Assembly (NCBI GenBank): GCA_958510875.1
Contig: OY294067.1
Span: 150,548,962-150,612,961, forward strand
From: Endomychus coccineus
Taxonomy: Eukaryota > Arthropoda > Insecta > Coleoptera > Endomychidae
Length of the DNA stretch: 64,000 nt
Direction of reading: 5' to 3'
In this document: positions 10,308-21,108 of the stretch, one piece after another
Numbering within the stretch: the stretch's first letter is position 1
How the letters are laid out: the number at the start of each line of letters is the position of its first letter
Translations under genes and position numbers: made by a program
The notes under the pieces: generated by a model
The model's database searches: none
What the model saw: only the letters and a program-made list of their open reading frames with translations
Told to the model about the DNA's origin: nothing

Positions 10308-11720
10308 AGTAGATGAACATGGCTAGTTCGGGACCAGGATATCCGGTCTCCACTTCCGGTCTAGCTGTCGATGTGCATCCGGTGTGAGCGTGTCCTTATC
10401 AGTTTGAAAGGATGTAGGTGATAAGGTGTGAGATAAAGATATTACTTGTATAAAGAGTATACAGGGTTTGTATAAAAAGTGTGTCACATGAAAGAGTATA
10501 CAGGGTATGTATAAAAAGTGTGTCACATGTACAGGATCACGTGACTATCACATGACAGCTGTCATGGCGGCCCAAAAGTGCAGACTACTTCATGGGGATG
10601 TCGCCAACACATGACAGCTGTCATGGCGACCCAAAGGTACATGCTACTTCGTGAAGATGTCGCCACCACATGACAGCTGTCATGACGGCCCAAAGGTACA
10701 TGCTACTTCGTGAAGATGTCGCCACCACATGACAGCTGTCATGGCGACCCAAAGGTACAGACTACTTCGTGAAGATGTCGCCACCACATGACAGCTGTCA
10801 TGGCAGGCTAAAGGTACAGGCTGCTCCGTGTAGGTGTTATCACCACGTGACAGCTGTCATAGGATTGGTTGTTTGTGAAGAGTATACAGGGTGCTTATAA
10901 AAAGTATGCCACATGTACAGGGTCACGTGACTGTCATGGCAGACCAAAGGTACAGGCTGCTTCGAGAAGGTGTCGCCACCACGTGACAGCTGTCATGGCA
11001 GGCCAAAAGTACAGACTGCTCCGGGGAGGTGTCGCCACCACGTGACAGCTGTCATGGCGGCCCAAAGGTACAGACTGCTTCGTGGAGGTGTCGCCACCAC
11101 GTGACAGCTGTCATAGGATTGGTCGTTGAAGGTACAGACTGCTTCGTGTAGGTGGCGCCACCAGTTCGGCTCGTCCGACTCGTGCGAATCCAAGATGACA
11201 GGCTGCCATCACAGGGCAGACACGAGGGGGTTCAACGAGGTGTCTGTCACGAGGTGTCATGGCGGCTATCACGCACCATAGAGCTGAAGGTTATAGAGCT
11301 AACCCAACTCAAAACCATAGAGCATCATGGTGTCGGAAAGAGTTGTCATGGCGGCTGTCAGGTGGGTCTTCAACGAGATGTCATGGAGTCTGTCACGTGA
11401 GGACTTCATTGAGGTGTCATGTCGTCTCTTGGCGGGTGTGACGTGGTGGATCCATGAAGCATATGTCACGTGAACTGTCATGACGGATCTATGAATGTCA
11501 ACCACAGCTTTATAGGTATCAAATGGGAAGTCTTGACATGCAGAATGTTAATTTCTATATTTTTTAATGAGGAAAATCAATTTGATGCATGCAAATTGGC
11601 TGGGGAGAACATCTAACGATAGCTTTATGTGTATCAAAATACATAATGATTTTGACGGGAAAGTGGTGTTTTATTGAATTGAAGATCCGGCAATCATAGT
11701 TTACGAACGATGATGACATC
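10308..11720 (+). repeat. Left terminal inverted repeat of Maverick A
   Basis: It matches in inverse orientation the right TIR (42572-43738 plus 32775-33286) and the end of element B (about 29360-31085). From the tip inward it has the terminal 12 bp, a block with 'ccggtctccacttccggtct', two copies of 'gagtatacagggt..gtataaaaagtgtgtcacatg', a ~60-bp minisatellite (10540-11190), and a region of 'gacgtgg/gtcacgtg' repeats. The inner part reads 'aaagctttataggtatcaaatgg'-like sequence and ends near the palindrome at 11695. Confidence 0.82.
10540..11190 (+). repeat. ~60-bp minisatellite inside the left TIR
   Basis: About ten tandem units of roughly 60 bp share 'catgacagctgtcatgg', a 'cccaaaggtaca' block, 'ctgcttcgtg' and 'gtcgccaccac'. 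Most units contain the self-complementary ATGACAGCTGTCAT, and several carry CACGTG. The same array appears inverted at 30010-30870 and 42700-43510. Confidence 0.88.
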
Positions 11721-11829
11721 ACTACTTTGAACCGATGACAATAACTGTATACAAATTCCTCGTCGGCTGATGTGAAACAACCAATGTTAGATTACGCCAG
11801 TTTCAAAAAAACGCGCACACACCTTCCTA

Positions 11830-12265
11830 GTGGTGAATCAACGATTGTATACATTCTACGGAAGATGGGTTTGGGTAATGGATTTAGAAACTAGAATCAT
11901 GGAGCAGCCAATGTTAATTACGGACTGGTTATCATTTTTACCACGCAATTTCAAGAAAATATCGGCAATTTATCAACGACCCTCAGGAGAGATTGTATTC
12001 TTCATAGATAGAATGGTGTATATGATGGAATTTCCAAGTTCACAGCTGATTAACTGTTGGCCAAAGTCCAAAGTTCCGTTGAAAATACCTGATGTTCATA
12101 TACAACATTTTCGGTATACAATGCCCAAATGTGAGCTTATTCGCCCAGTTGAAAGAAATATTGAAAGAGATTCTATCACGACAAACTAACTCAATAGAAG
12201 CCCTGACAGCTGAAGATGATGATGATGAATATGTGGAAGAAGAAACGATCGTTCCAAACGACTAA
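11830..12265 (+). pseudogene. Hemopexin-repeat-like gene fragment (Maverick A cargo)
   Basis: The open block 11830-12189 reads like hemopexin-fold repeats of matrix metalloproteinases: 'LYTFYGRWVWVMDLETR', then 'ISAIYQRPSGEIVFFIDRMV' followed by 'YMMEFPSSQLINCWP'. The alternation of an aromatic-rich strand with 'I.A.Y.R..G.I.FF' is the hemopexin repeat signature. No ATG precedes it; upstream the frame closes at 11788. The bases 'acacaccttcctag' just before 11831 look like a 3' splice site, so this may be a last exon. Another frame carries an acidic tail (DDDDEYVEEE) to a stop at 12265, suggesting a frameshift near 12150-12170. No catalytic zinc motif is seen. Function is inferred from motif likeness only. 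Confidence 0.5.
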
Positions 12266-13414
12266 GAGGGATCGATCGATTTTAGGAGAAAACGAACTGA
12301 TGACAAATCTTTAGATTCTCCCTTCTCCTCAAGGTGACGACCATAGCACTGAGAGTGGAACTAATAACTGATAAACTGGAGGGGCACAACCAACTGCAGC
12401 GATTAATTTAAACTGGAGCGACATCACAGAAAGAAAATGGAATTTATGAAATGCAGTGTTTTAATCTTGGCATCTTATCAGTTTTACTACTCAAAATCTT
12501 TTTGAAAATGTAAAAGAAACCTATTAATAGATAATGATTTTGACGAGTAAGTGGTGTTTTATTGAATTGAAGATCTGATTGGTTACCTGCAAGGTCAATA
12601 ATTTTCATGTCGAGACTTGAAACAGATAAGAAATTTATACGTTACAAAGCGCGCTGGAGTTGATCTGATTGGTTACCCACAAGGGCAATAATTTTCATGT
12701 CGAGACATCAAATAGGTAAGAACGTTACAAGGCGCGTGGAGATGATCTGGTTATCTACCTTTTTTAGTGCGCTTTATCTGAATTAGATAAGAGTAATTTT
12801 CATTTCGAAACATAAGAGAACTCATCACTTTATTATATGTATTAGGAAATCGACCACCTCACTCCGTGACATGTTTAGATAGATACTGTTTATCAAAACC
12901 TCCAATCAATAAAACCTTTGTTAAACGTAGTTCAGAATAAATTGTGAAACACCATATCATCAATAAATTTCGAAACCTAAATGTCTTACGAGGCGATTCA
13001 ATTTAGAATTACAAAGCGATACGCTGAAAAGGAACTTTACAGTTCGGTTTTCGGCATTTGAGATATACAGGTCTTGATATAGATTACTGAACATTTTCCA
13101 AAATGATTCTCTCTTACATACGTGAGAACGTGAACGTGAATAGTGAGGGGGTGGGGATAACTCTCCGTTTCGATCTCATTGCAAACGTTGATAACTGACT
13201 GATAACGTCACTAGTTGTTTCAATTTGTTTCATTTCCAGCAACCGGCTCCCATAGTTTACAAACTATGATCGTCGGATGTTTACATCATCACCTACCGTT
13301 TTGAGAAATAAAAATATCAAATATAATATAAATTACATTTATTTGGAAAAATACATTTTGATAGTACATCATTTAGAACTAAAATAATAACATTATGATT
13401 CATCACCCGGTTCT
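12266..13414. other. Non-coding part of Maverick A between cargo gene and MCP
   Basis: No coding sequence is recognised. 12530-12574 repeats part of the TIR inner segment (compare 11646-11693). 12572-12743 holds two tandem units of 90 and 82 bp starting 'gatctg.ttggttacc'. From 13085 to 13414 the sequence is the inverted counterpart of 26731-27180 in element B, including the palindrome CATAGTTTACAAACTATG at 13251-13268 and an AATAAA-type signal for the minus-strand MCP near 13335. Confidence 0.6.
12572..12743 (+). repeat. Tandem duplication, ~86-bp unit
   Basis: Unit 1 (12572-12661) and unit 2 (12662-12743) share 'caataattttcatgtcgaga' and 'acgttacaa.gcgcg'. A third unit starts at 12744 but soon diverges. 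Confidence 0.8.
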
Positions 13415-14755
13415 TCACACCAAATTCCGAACTGATCCTGTAATCGGAGAATACTTCATTATACGGTCGTTAATGATGATGCAATAAGCCCTGGTGTTTT
13501 GGGGGAAATTCAGGAAACTTTCCATCTCTAGTTTAACGTCAACTGTTGATGACTTTATAGCATCGTTTTGTTTTGAACAATCAATCACAAAAATTGCTCT
13601 ATTCTTGAATGCTATATAATCTAGCATGGGCTCACTTAATATTTTATTTGAAAATGATTTCTGGAAATCATAATACATCTGGTATGCTTACACGTATTGC
13701 TGGTCGGTGAAATTCAATTTCATTGCTTCACACGGATAACACTTTGAATTCAAGTATAATTTTACATTTAGCAAGTTTATATTATCGAAATATGCACTGT
13801 GCTTAACAGGATTATTTTTTCGATCAGTTTGGAAAGCCAGAATTACATATCTGGGGCGTTCTAAATTCATTGATGTTTTAACAGCCCAAATGTCGCGAGT
13901 GCTCTCCTTCATCAACGGATTTTCATGCAGATTCCATCTACGGAATGGAATCAAAATAGGCTTCTCAGCACTCAAATTCCCAAAAATTTGAAATCCAACT
14001 TGATCACTTGGAAACACATGTCGCACTTTTAATGCTATCGTCTTCACATTTATTTCTGCCGTTTTCGTGCCTGTGCTATTAGTATAGCAATCGTTATCGG
14101 TTCGAGACCTTATCAAGCGCAGCTTATGTTTTCCACTCAAAACTTTGTGATAGTCAATGAATAGGCCTAGTAGAAAATTCAACGGTATCCATAAATTGAT
14201 TTTATTATTGTAGACTGAACTCAGTGCATCCTTATATGACCATCCAGAAATAGCTAGAGATATAGATTCATGTATGGCATATGTAAGATAAGCTCTGCTG
14301 GTGCTGACAATACCAGGATCACGTACTTTGTCTATCTCTTTTCCATTCAATTCATAACTGATATATTCGAAGAGAAACGCTCCGAAATTATTCGTTAGTT
14401 TACATTCACCATCACCACTTGCTTCTGGCTGGAATTCTGCCTCGATGAATGAAGCAGACGAGGCCAAATCTACCAATACATCTTGTTGATTGATTCATAT
14501 CTGAATTTCATCGCTGTTGCCAAAAGATGTTGTGTGGGGATAGTAGGTATGAGTTTCTTCCCGGATGATGTCTTCATTGAAGTTTGGTTCGTTGAATATT
14601 TGAAGTTTTTCGACATTGTAACCAAGGAACTTCAAAAAATGTATATTTATATATACTGATAGTGATGCAGAAGCAACCTTCTCCCTTGAACTCGTTGTAG
14701 ATAATGACTGATGACCACCATGGAGATGTTTTTTATTGCTGAAATCCAAACCCAT
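13415..14755 (-). pseudogene. Maverick A major capsid protein, double jelly-roll type (broken)
   Basis: The minus-strand blocks 14755-14495, 14476-13688 and 13678-13415 form one protein in the same frame, separated by in-frame stop codons at about 14495 and 13686. The family is the Maverick/Polinton hexon-like capsid protein (annotated in many animal genomes as F54H12.2-like). Features: 'SYELNGKEIDKVRDPGIVST', 'ERPRYVILAFQTDRKNNP', 'FDNINLLNVKLYLNSKCYP' and the C-terminal 'TRAYCIIINDRIMKYSP'. The N-terminal 86 codons (ATG at 14755) are present here but missing in the B paralogue at 25564-26730. It would form the virion shell in an intact element. The two copies are nearly identical over their shared part. 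Confidence 0.88.
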
Positions 14756-14841
14756 GTTCTCAAGTGACGTCTACTGCAACAACAACCTTCTCCGATGAAT
14801 TCTTTTCATATAATGAATGCTGGTGAGTATTGGATTATTAT

Positions 14842-15063
14842 TTATTGTTGGAAGCCATAATCTCTTGTGGTCTTTTTCAACTCCAACCGTATAATAATTT
14901 CTTCTCCACGAAAATTTACCTGTTTCCAATTCTGATCTAAAATATTCAGTGTGATGTTATCGAAGCACGTCTTGTTGATGATCGGTAGATAAATAAGATT
15001 CTTCGGCTCTATATCAATGGAAAAACCAGGTGGTGCAAGAGGTGAAAACTCATATATCGTATG
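14842..15063 (-). pseudogene. Maverick A minor capsid (penton-like) protein, C-terminal part
   Basis: The minus strand from 15063 to the stop at 14842 encodes the end of the minor capsid protein, matching the B copy ('NILDQNWK.VNF.GEEIIIR'). It is separated from its N-terminal part (21109-21919) by the BEL/Pao 2 insertion. Its own C-terminus differs from B, where a deletion fuses this region to the next gene. Confidence 0.82.
15059..15063. other. Target-site duplication of BEL/Pao 2 (left)
   Basis: GTATG here and at 21109-21113 flank the two LTR outer ends. Five bases is normal for BEL/Pao insertion. Confidence 0.88.
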
Positions 15064-15342
15064 TGTTTAATAATGTTATTATGTATGTTTGTACCGCCGT
15101 ACCACTTCTTCGAAGGACCAGTGTGAATTTGAGGGATCACACAACCTTCTATCAAAATAGACTAACTATTTCAAAGAGTTTTTTCTTTAATGAATAATGA
15201 TGTTTGTCTTATAATATCTGCCGAACTGACTGACAAAAATATGACACAGTACCAAAAACATTTGCTGACAGCGGTCGACTATTAACATCACATCCGAATA
15301 ATAACCACAATGACTAATACAGAGTTCTCAATATTCCCAACA
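15064..15342 (-). repeat. BEL/Pao 2 3' LTR
   Basis: 279 bp. On the minus strand it begins TGTTGGGAATATTGAG and ends TTATTAAACA. The polypurine tract 'aaaaggggcggca' on the minus strand lies directly upstream. Confidence 0.93.
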
Positions 15343-15425
15343 TGCCGCCCCTTTTGAAAGGTTCATCTTTCAAGAGCTTCAAAAAAATGCTCTACAAAAT
15401 ATAATAATTATTATAGTTCAGTATA

Positions 15426-18400
15426 TTATATTGGTAGTACACAAATTTTCGCAACAGCACGCTTTAAAAAATTTCCATTCGGTAATTTCACTGTCACTAC
15501 TCTCACTACACCGTCGGGACCTGGATGCAATTCAGTCACTCTCCCTAATTTCCATTTCAACGGAGGTAAATTGTCTTCCTTCATCAATACGAGCACCCTC
15601 ACTTGGAGCATGTTGTCATGGTGCTGCTTCCATTTGGTTCTTACTTGTAATTCGCTCACATATTCCTTTGACCACCTTTTCCAGAAATGTTGAACAAGTC
15701 TCTGGATGTGCTGATATTTGGAGAGCCTATTATTGCTAACCTCCATCAGGTCTTGATCGGGTGCAGCAGTTAATTTTCGTCCAATTAAAAAATGCGAAGG
15801 TGTTAATGGGTCAAAGTTCAAGGGATCAGAGGAAATAGGACTCAAAGGACGGGAATTTAGAACTGCCTCAATTTGTGTTAGGAAAGTATAAAATTCCTCA
15901 TAATTGAAAACGCAATTGCTAATAACTCGTTTTAAATGCGCCTTTATAGATTTCACTCCCGCTTCACATAGTCCACCAAAGTGTGGAGAACGAGGAGGGA
16001 TGAAATGCCATGATATACCGTCAGTTGATAATTTATTTGCCATAATATTTTGATTCTGAACATTAATTAAAAAATCATGCAAATCTGAGTTTGCTCCAAC
16101 AAAATTAGCGCCATTATCGAAATAAATGTTGCTGGGTTTTCCCCTTCGAGCAACAAAGCGTCTCAATGCAGCTATAAATGTTTCAGTGCTAAGACCGCTC
16201 ACCAGTTCAATATGAATTGCCTTTGTTACAAAACAAACAAAAATACAAATGTATGCCTTGATTAATTTATTACCGCGGCCAAATTTATCTTTAATAAAGA
16301 AATGCCCTGCGTAATCAACGCCACAATTGAAAAATGGTGGGGCTGGTGTTAAACGGGTTGATGGTATCATACCCATAATGCTTCCTGTATTCCTAGGATT
16401 TGATTTGAAACAAGTTACACATTTGTGAATTATGGATTTGATCAAATTTCTGCCACATATTGGCCAATGCATATCGCGTATAGATGACAGCAATAAAGAT
16501 GGGCCACAGTGAAGTAATTTTATATGTTCGTTTTTCAAAATTAAAATTGTTAAATCATGTGAATTTGGTAGAATTATTGGATGTTTTTTATTATAATTAA
16601 AATTAGAAAGTTGAATTCGTCCGCCAACTCGCAATATTTGTTTGTCATCTAAATATGGATTCAAAGATAAAAGTTTGCTTCTAAAATCAAGAACTTTACC
16701 TTGAATTAAACAATTAATTTCTTTGCCAAAGATTTGCTGTTGAGCTACTTTGATGAGCTGCTTTAATGCAAATTGAACTTCCTCAACTTTCAATGGACCT
16801 ATAATTCTATTTTCCTTGCTAATCCTTATATTTTGCATGAATCTTATGCAATAGGCAACCACCTTCTGTAATTTCATTAGATTCGAGAATCGTTTGAATA
16901 TGTGAATATCCTGTTCTAATGCAATCAGGCTTATCTTTGGCGAACGCATATCTATTAATGTTTGTTGCGAAGTGCTATACCCAAATGGCCACTCGGTTTG
17001 ACCTTTTGTGAGCCAAGTAGGTCCGTGCCACCATAATTTTGAATCGATTAATTGTTTGCACTCTATGCCCCTTGAAATCATATCTGCTGGATTGTCGAAT
17101 GTTCTTATGTGAAGCCAATCACCTACTGTTGTTAAATTTTGTATCTGAGCTACGCGATTCGATACGAATGTCTTCCACTTGCTTGCAGATGAAGATATCC
17201 AGCTCAAAACAATAGTGGAATCGCACCAATAGAAATATTTATCAAATTTGATGTTGATTGAATTAGATACCTTCTTTCCTAGTTCCGATAATAATAATGC
17301 GCCACATAATTCTAATCTAGGTATTGTGATACTTTTCAATGGAGCAACACGAGATTTAGCGCACAATAAATTTATAAAACAATTACCTTGCTCGTCCACA
17401 CTTTTTATGTAAAAACAAGCTCCGTATGCACTTTCGGAAGCATCGCAGAATCCATGTAGTTCAAGAGTTTTGAAGTTCTTGCATAGAACATGTCTGTTTA
17501 TTGCTAATTTAGACAAGATAGGCAATTGATCACGAAATTTCAACCATTTTGTGTTTAGGGAGGTAGGTATGCTTTCATCCCAGCCCAATTTTAATTGCCA
17601 CAGATGCTGCATAATAATTTTTGCATTAATTATTATCGGACCTAGTAAGCCTAGAGGGTCGAAAATCTGCGAAATTATAGATAATGTACTTCGTTTGGTC
17701 ACGTTTGGTCTGTTAATGAAATTACCTATTGAAAATGAGAAAATATCATACTGAGCATCCCACAAAACCCGTAACGTTTTGATTTCATTCTTTTCGTGTA
17801 ATGTATATAATTTATCATTTGAATTTAATCCTGTGCATATGTTTTTCAAAATTTGTGGCTCATTGGATAGCCATTTTCTCAATTCGAAACAACCTTTCTT
17901 TAAAATGGAAGTGATTTCTGTATGTATTTTGATAACCTCTTCTATACTATCAGCACCTGATAAAAAATCATCAACATAAAAATCCTTCAATATTAATTCG
18001 CTTGTGATCGGATAGGTTTCTCTATGTTCAAGAGCTAGCTGTTTAATACATCTCACTGCAAGAAATGAAGCAGATGCTGTACCATATGTCACAGTATTCA
18101 GTTGATAACACTGAACTTCGTCAACTTCATTATTTCGCCAAAATATCGTCTGCAAGCTACGTTCATTTTCATTGACTAATATTTGTCGATACATCTTTGC
18201 GATGTCTGCTATTATTACATATGCATGCTTCCTATATCGCAGCAATATGGAAAATAGATCGCTTTGTATGGTGGGTCCTACATGTTGAATGTCGTTCAAT
18301 GAAATACCCGTCGTGGTTTTTGCGGAACCATCAAATACAACTCGAACCTTTGTGGTTAGACTAGATGCCTTGACTACAGCGTGATGCGGCAAATGATAAA

Positions 18401-20696
18401 TAGGACCTGCAAGAGGTGGTTCTTTGACCTTTGACATATGCCCTAATTCTTCATATTCCTTCAGGAAATTATTATATTCCGCTTTAAGTACTGGATCGCG
18501 GTTTAGTTTCCTTTCTACCGAGTAGAGGCGTTTTAAAGCCGAATTGCGCGATTCTCCTAGTTTTGTTGTGTCCTCCTTGAATGGAATGTTTACAATGAAT
18601 CTACCTGTATCGGTACGCCTCGTCGAGGTTTCAAAATACTCTTCGCAAAATTGCTCATCCTTGTTGTATTGTTCTGTTTTGTTGCAATTACTATCCTCAA
18701 TTGTCCAAAATTCACTTAGCTGATTATTTAATGTGTCGTTATCTACTATAGAACTATGATATGAAGATAATTTAGTACCCTTTTGTATTGACTTGTGTAC
18801 GTAATTACCTCCTAAAATCCATCCTAATTTTGTTTTTTGTAATACCGGTTGGTATCTCCCTAATTTAATTTGAGCTGCGCAAAGCAAATCCCAAAATATT
18901 CCTGCGCCTATTAAAATATCTACTTTGCTACTTTCATTAAATTTAGGGTCTGCCAATAAAATATTAGCAGGAATTTCCATTTTATGCACGTTAAATGATA
19001 TCGTCGGCAACGTTTCCGTAATCTGATCTAATACAAGACACTGAATGGTTTCCTTATATGAGTTGATACGCGATTCTAAGCATATCTCGGTTTTGAATTC
19101 GATGTTAGAGTGAGATTGATTTATGCCAGATACAGATAAATTAATGCTTGACTTGGAAATACCTAATAGGTTACAAAGGTTGACGGTTATGAAATTTGAT
19201 TGAGAGCCAGGGTCAAGCAAAGCCCTGCAATTGTGTAGTTTTCCGTATACGTCTCTAATTTTTACTATTGCTGTCGATAATAAAACTTGTGATTGTCGAT
19301 TCAAATGATTTGTATACGTCAATGTTTGACTATCATCTTTCTGTTGTATTTCGTTTTCGTCATGATTAGAACGATTATGAAAATTGTTATTATTATTGAT
19401 AGATTGATTGCTAGAACTACTTGATGAATGTGGCTCAAAACCTTTCGTAGCGCTACCCTCATTTATTTGAGATTGGTTTCTCTTAGAATGAATATTAGAT
19501 TGCTGATTTTGCTCTATGTGTAAAATAGTGTTATGGCTCTCGTTACATTTGCGGCAACCCTGAGATATGCAATTCTTTATAACATGATTCGCCTTTAAAC
19601 AATTTAAACATAAGTTCAAACGTTTTATTGCCGATATACGGGCATTAACTTCTAAGTTAAGTAATGACTCGCATGTATAAATTGGATGAGAATTTCGACA
19701 AAGAGGACAAGAAATTTTATTGAATGCGGTTAGGTAAGCCTTTGTTTTCGAATTTGATTGATAATTATTAAATTTATTGTTATTTTGTTTCTGATCGACC
19801 TTATTCAGTACGATCGACTTGAGAAGCTCACATCTATCCTTTAAAAATGTTGTGAATTGATCAAAGGTAGGTAATGAATCCTTACGCTTCGATGATTCCC
19901 AAGTATTTCGAGTTTGATTGTCCAATTTGGAACTAATTAAATACATTAATAATGTTTCATATAATGTTTCCGGCTCCTCTAGACGGGCTAATGATTTTGT
20001 ATTTCGTAGTACATCATCCAATAATCTCCGCAAATCTACACTTGATTCTTTATGAATGTGATTTAGATTGCACAATGCGCTTATGTGATTTTGCAAAATA
20101 ATCCTTTTGTTTTGGAATCTTTCTAAGAGAAGATCCCAGGCAATTGAATAATTACCTGCTGAAATAGCTAGCGCACTAATTACTTCAGATGCTTCACCTT
20201 TCAAAGATGAACGCAAATAGTAGAATTTTTGTATGTCGGATAAATTTGTGTTTATATGAATTAATGCATCAAAAGTATCATGAAATTCCAACCAATGCTC
20301 ATATTTACCACTAAAGGTAGGTAAATCTATTGTTGGTAATTTGACATGTTCTGTAACCTCACATAAATTCAAATTTGTGTTTGCTTTATCATTTGTCGAT
20401 GAATGTTTCGTTATATATTGCTTAGCAATGCCTATGATTTCAAAATATGAATCTTCAAATTCTAATAAAGCATCATCCATGTTTTCTGTGTTTTCTCTAT
20501 GAAGGGCTATTTTCTTGATTATGTTTTGAAAATCATTCAAAATGCAATCCAACGATGATAAACGCAATTGAATTTGTGAAATTTCATCCTCTGTGGGAAA
20601 CTGATTATTAAAAATTGCTTGACAATATGTTTTAAAACGAGTTAATCGGGCTTTAATTTGACCTCTGTCATATTTCAATTCTTTGATATCACACAT
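15426..20696 (-). CDS. BEL/Pao gag-pol polyprotein, uninterrupted (1756 aa)
   Basis: A single frame from the ATG at 20696 to a stop at 15426. Domains, approximate residues: coiled-coil gag leader 1-100; DUF1759-type gag 100-300 ('LPTIDLPTFSGKYEHWLEFH'); Cys-His clusters 330-400 ('CLNCLKANHVIKNC'); aspartic protease near 490; RT 770-1000 with YVDD box ('FYVDDFLSGA', about 909); RNase H from about 1083 ('LHGFCDASESAYGACF'); integrase with HHCC zinc region and catalytic D1462, D1525 and E1577 contexts ('GVDYAG', 'YFDNGANF', 'GLCEAGVK'); DUF5641-type tail 1669-1755. The protease active site reads Asp-Pro-Gly ('ALLDPGSQSNFI') where element 1 and the family have Asp-Ser-Gly, so processing may be impaired although no stop or frameshift is present. 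Length is normal for BEL/Pao. Confidence 0.95.
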   Translation of the reverse strand: MCDIKELKYDRGQIKARLTRFKTYCQAIFNNQFPTEDEISQIQLRLSSLDCILNDFQNIIKKIALHRENTENMDDALLEFEDSYFEIIGIAKQYITKHSSTNDKANTNLNLCEVTEHVKLPTIDLPTFSGKYEHWLEFHDTFDALIHINTNLSDIQKFYYLRSSLKGEASEVISALAISAGNYSIAWDLLLERFQNKRIILQNHISALCNLNHIHKESSVDLRRLLDDVLRNTKSLARLEEPETLYETLLMYLISSKLDNQTRNTWESSKRKDSLPTFDQFTTFLKDRCELLKSIVLNKVDQKQNNNKFNNYQSNSKTKAYLTAFNKISCPLCRNSHPIYTCESLLNLEVNARISAIKRLNLCLNCLKANHVIKNCISQGCRKCNESHNTILHIEQNQQSNIHSKRNQSQINEGSATKGFEPHSSSSSSNQSINNNNNFHNRSNHDENEIQQKDDSQTLTYTNHLNRQSQVLLSTAIVKIRDVYGKLHNCRALLDPGSQSNFITVNLCNLLGISKSSINLSVSGINQSHSNIEFKTEICLESRINSYKETIQCLVLDQITETLPTISFNVHKMEIPANILLADPKFNESSKVDILIGAGIFWDLLCAAQIKLGRYQPVLQKTKLGWILGGNYVHKSIQKGTKLSSYHSSIVDNDTLNNQLSEFWTIEDSNCNKTEQYNKDEQFCEEYFETSTRRTDTGRFIVNIPFKEDTTKLGESRNSALKRLYSVERKLNRDPVLKAEYNNFLKEYEELGHMSKVKEPPLAGPIYHLPHHAVVKASSLTTKVRVVFDGSAKTTTGISLNDIQHVGPTIQSDLFSILLRYRKHAYVIIADIAKMYRQILVNENERSLQTIFWRNNEVDEVQCYQLNTVTYGTASASFLAVRCIKQLALEHRETYPITSELILKDFYVDDFLSGADSIEEVIKIHTEITSILKKGCFELRKWLSNEPQILKNICTGLNSNDKLYTLHEKNEIKTLRVLWDAQYDIFSFSIGNFINRPNVTKRSTLSIISQIFDPLGLLGPIIINAKIIMQHLWQLKLGWDESIPTSLNTKWLKFRDQLPILSKLAINRHVLCKNFKTLELHGFCDASESAYGACFYIKSVDEQGNCFINLLCAKSRVAPLKSITIPRLELCGALLLSELGKKVSNSINIKFDKYFYWCDSTIVLSWISSSASKWKTFVSNRVAQIQNLTTVGDWLHIRTFDNPADMISRGIECKQLIDSKLWWHGPTWLTKGQTEWPFGYSTSQQTLIDMRSPKISLIALEQDIHIFKRFSNLMKLQKVVAYCIRFMQNIRISKENRIIGPLKVEEVQFALKQLIKVAQQQIFGKEINCLIQGKVLDFRSKLLSLNPYLDDKQILRVGGRIQLSNFNYNKKHPIILPNSHDLTILILKNEHIKLLHCGPSLLLSSIRDMHWPICGRNLIKSIIHKCVTCFKSNPRNTGSIMGMIPSTRLTPAPPFFNCGVDYAGHFFIKDKFGRGNKLIKAYICIFVCFVTKAIHIELVSGLSTETFIAALRRFVARRGKPSNIYFDNGANFVGANSDLHDFLINVQNQNIMANKLSTDGISWHFIPPRSPHFGGLCEAGVKSIKAHLKRVISNCVFNYEEFYTFLTQIEAVLNSRPLSPISSDPLNFDPLTPSHFLIGRKLTAAPDQDLMEVSNNRLSKYQHIQRLVQHFWKRWSKEYVSELQVRTKWKQHHDNMLQVRVLVLMKEDNLPPLKWKLGRVTELHPGPDGVVRVVTVKLPNGNFLKRAVAKICVLPI

Positions 20697-20810
20697 GTTA
20701 TGTTTGAGACAATTCTGATTGAATAGGAAAGAGGACTTACGGGAAAATTGATGATGATAATATTATGCTTCTTCACTTCTGCTTGCTTACAACTTCCACT
20801 TTTCGCTAGT

Positions 20811-20828
20811 ATCCGGCTCGTAGGACCA
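20811..20828 (-). other. BEL/Pao 2 primer binding site
   Basis: The minus strand reads TGGTCCTACGAGCCGGAT one base inside the 5' LTR. It is complementary to an 18-nt tRNA 3' end finishing in CCA. Which tRNA isoacceptor is used cannot be settled from the sequence alone. Confidence 0.8.
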
Positions 20829-20829
20829 A

Positions 20830-21108
20830 TGTTTAATAATGTTATTATGTATGTTTGTACCGCCGTACCACTTCTTCGAAGGACCAGTGTGAATTTGAGG
20901 GATCACACAACCTTTTATCAAAAAAGACTAACTATTTCAAAGAGTTTTTTCTTTAATGAATAATGATGTTTGTCTTATAATATCTGCCGAACTGACTGAC
21001 AAAAATATGACACAATACCAAAAACATTTGCTGACAGCGGTCGACTATTAACATCACATCCGAATAATAACCACAATGACTAATACAGAGTTCTCAATAT
21101 TCCCAACA
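20830..21108 (-). repeat. BEL/Pao 2 5' LTR
   Basis: 279 bp, differing from the 3' LTR at about three positions seen by eye. GTATG follows it at 21109-21113. Confidence 0.93.

Larger units (their letters stand above)
15064..21108 (-). mobile_element. Complete BEL/Pao LTR retrotransposon (element 2), 6045 bp
   Basis: Two 279-bp LTRs (15064-15342 and 20830-21108), starting TG and ending CA, flank one long minus-strand polyprotein. Flanking GTATG duplications prove insertion into the minor capsid pseudogene of Maverick A. A primer binding site (complement of 20811-20828) and a polypurine tract (complement of 15343-15360) are in the right places. By eye the LTRs differ at only about three positions, so the insertion is young relative to everything around it. 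Confidence 0.95.

Noticed and set aside
10540..11190. CRISPR-like array in the TIR
   Set aside because: Units vary along their whole length without a constant repeat and unique spacers, and the context is eukaryotic; it is a minisatellite.
11152..11505. Small ORFs in the TIR
   Set aside because: Repeat-derived frames within the TIR minisatellite, mirrored in the other TIR copies.
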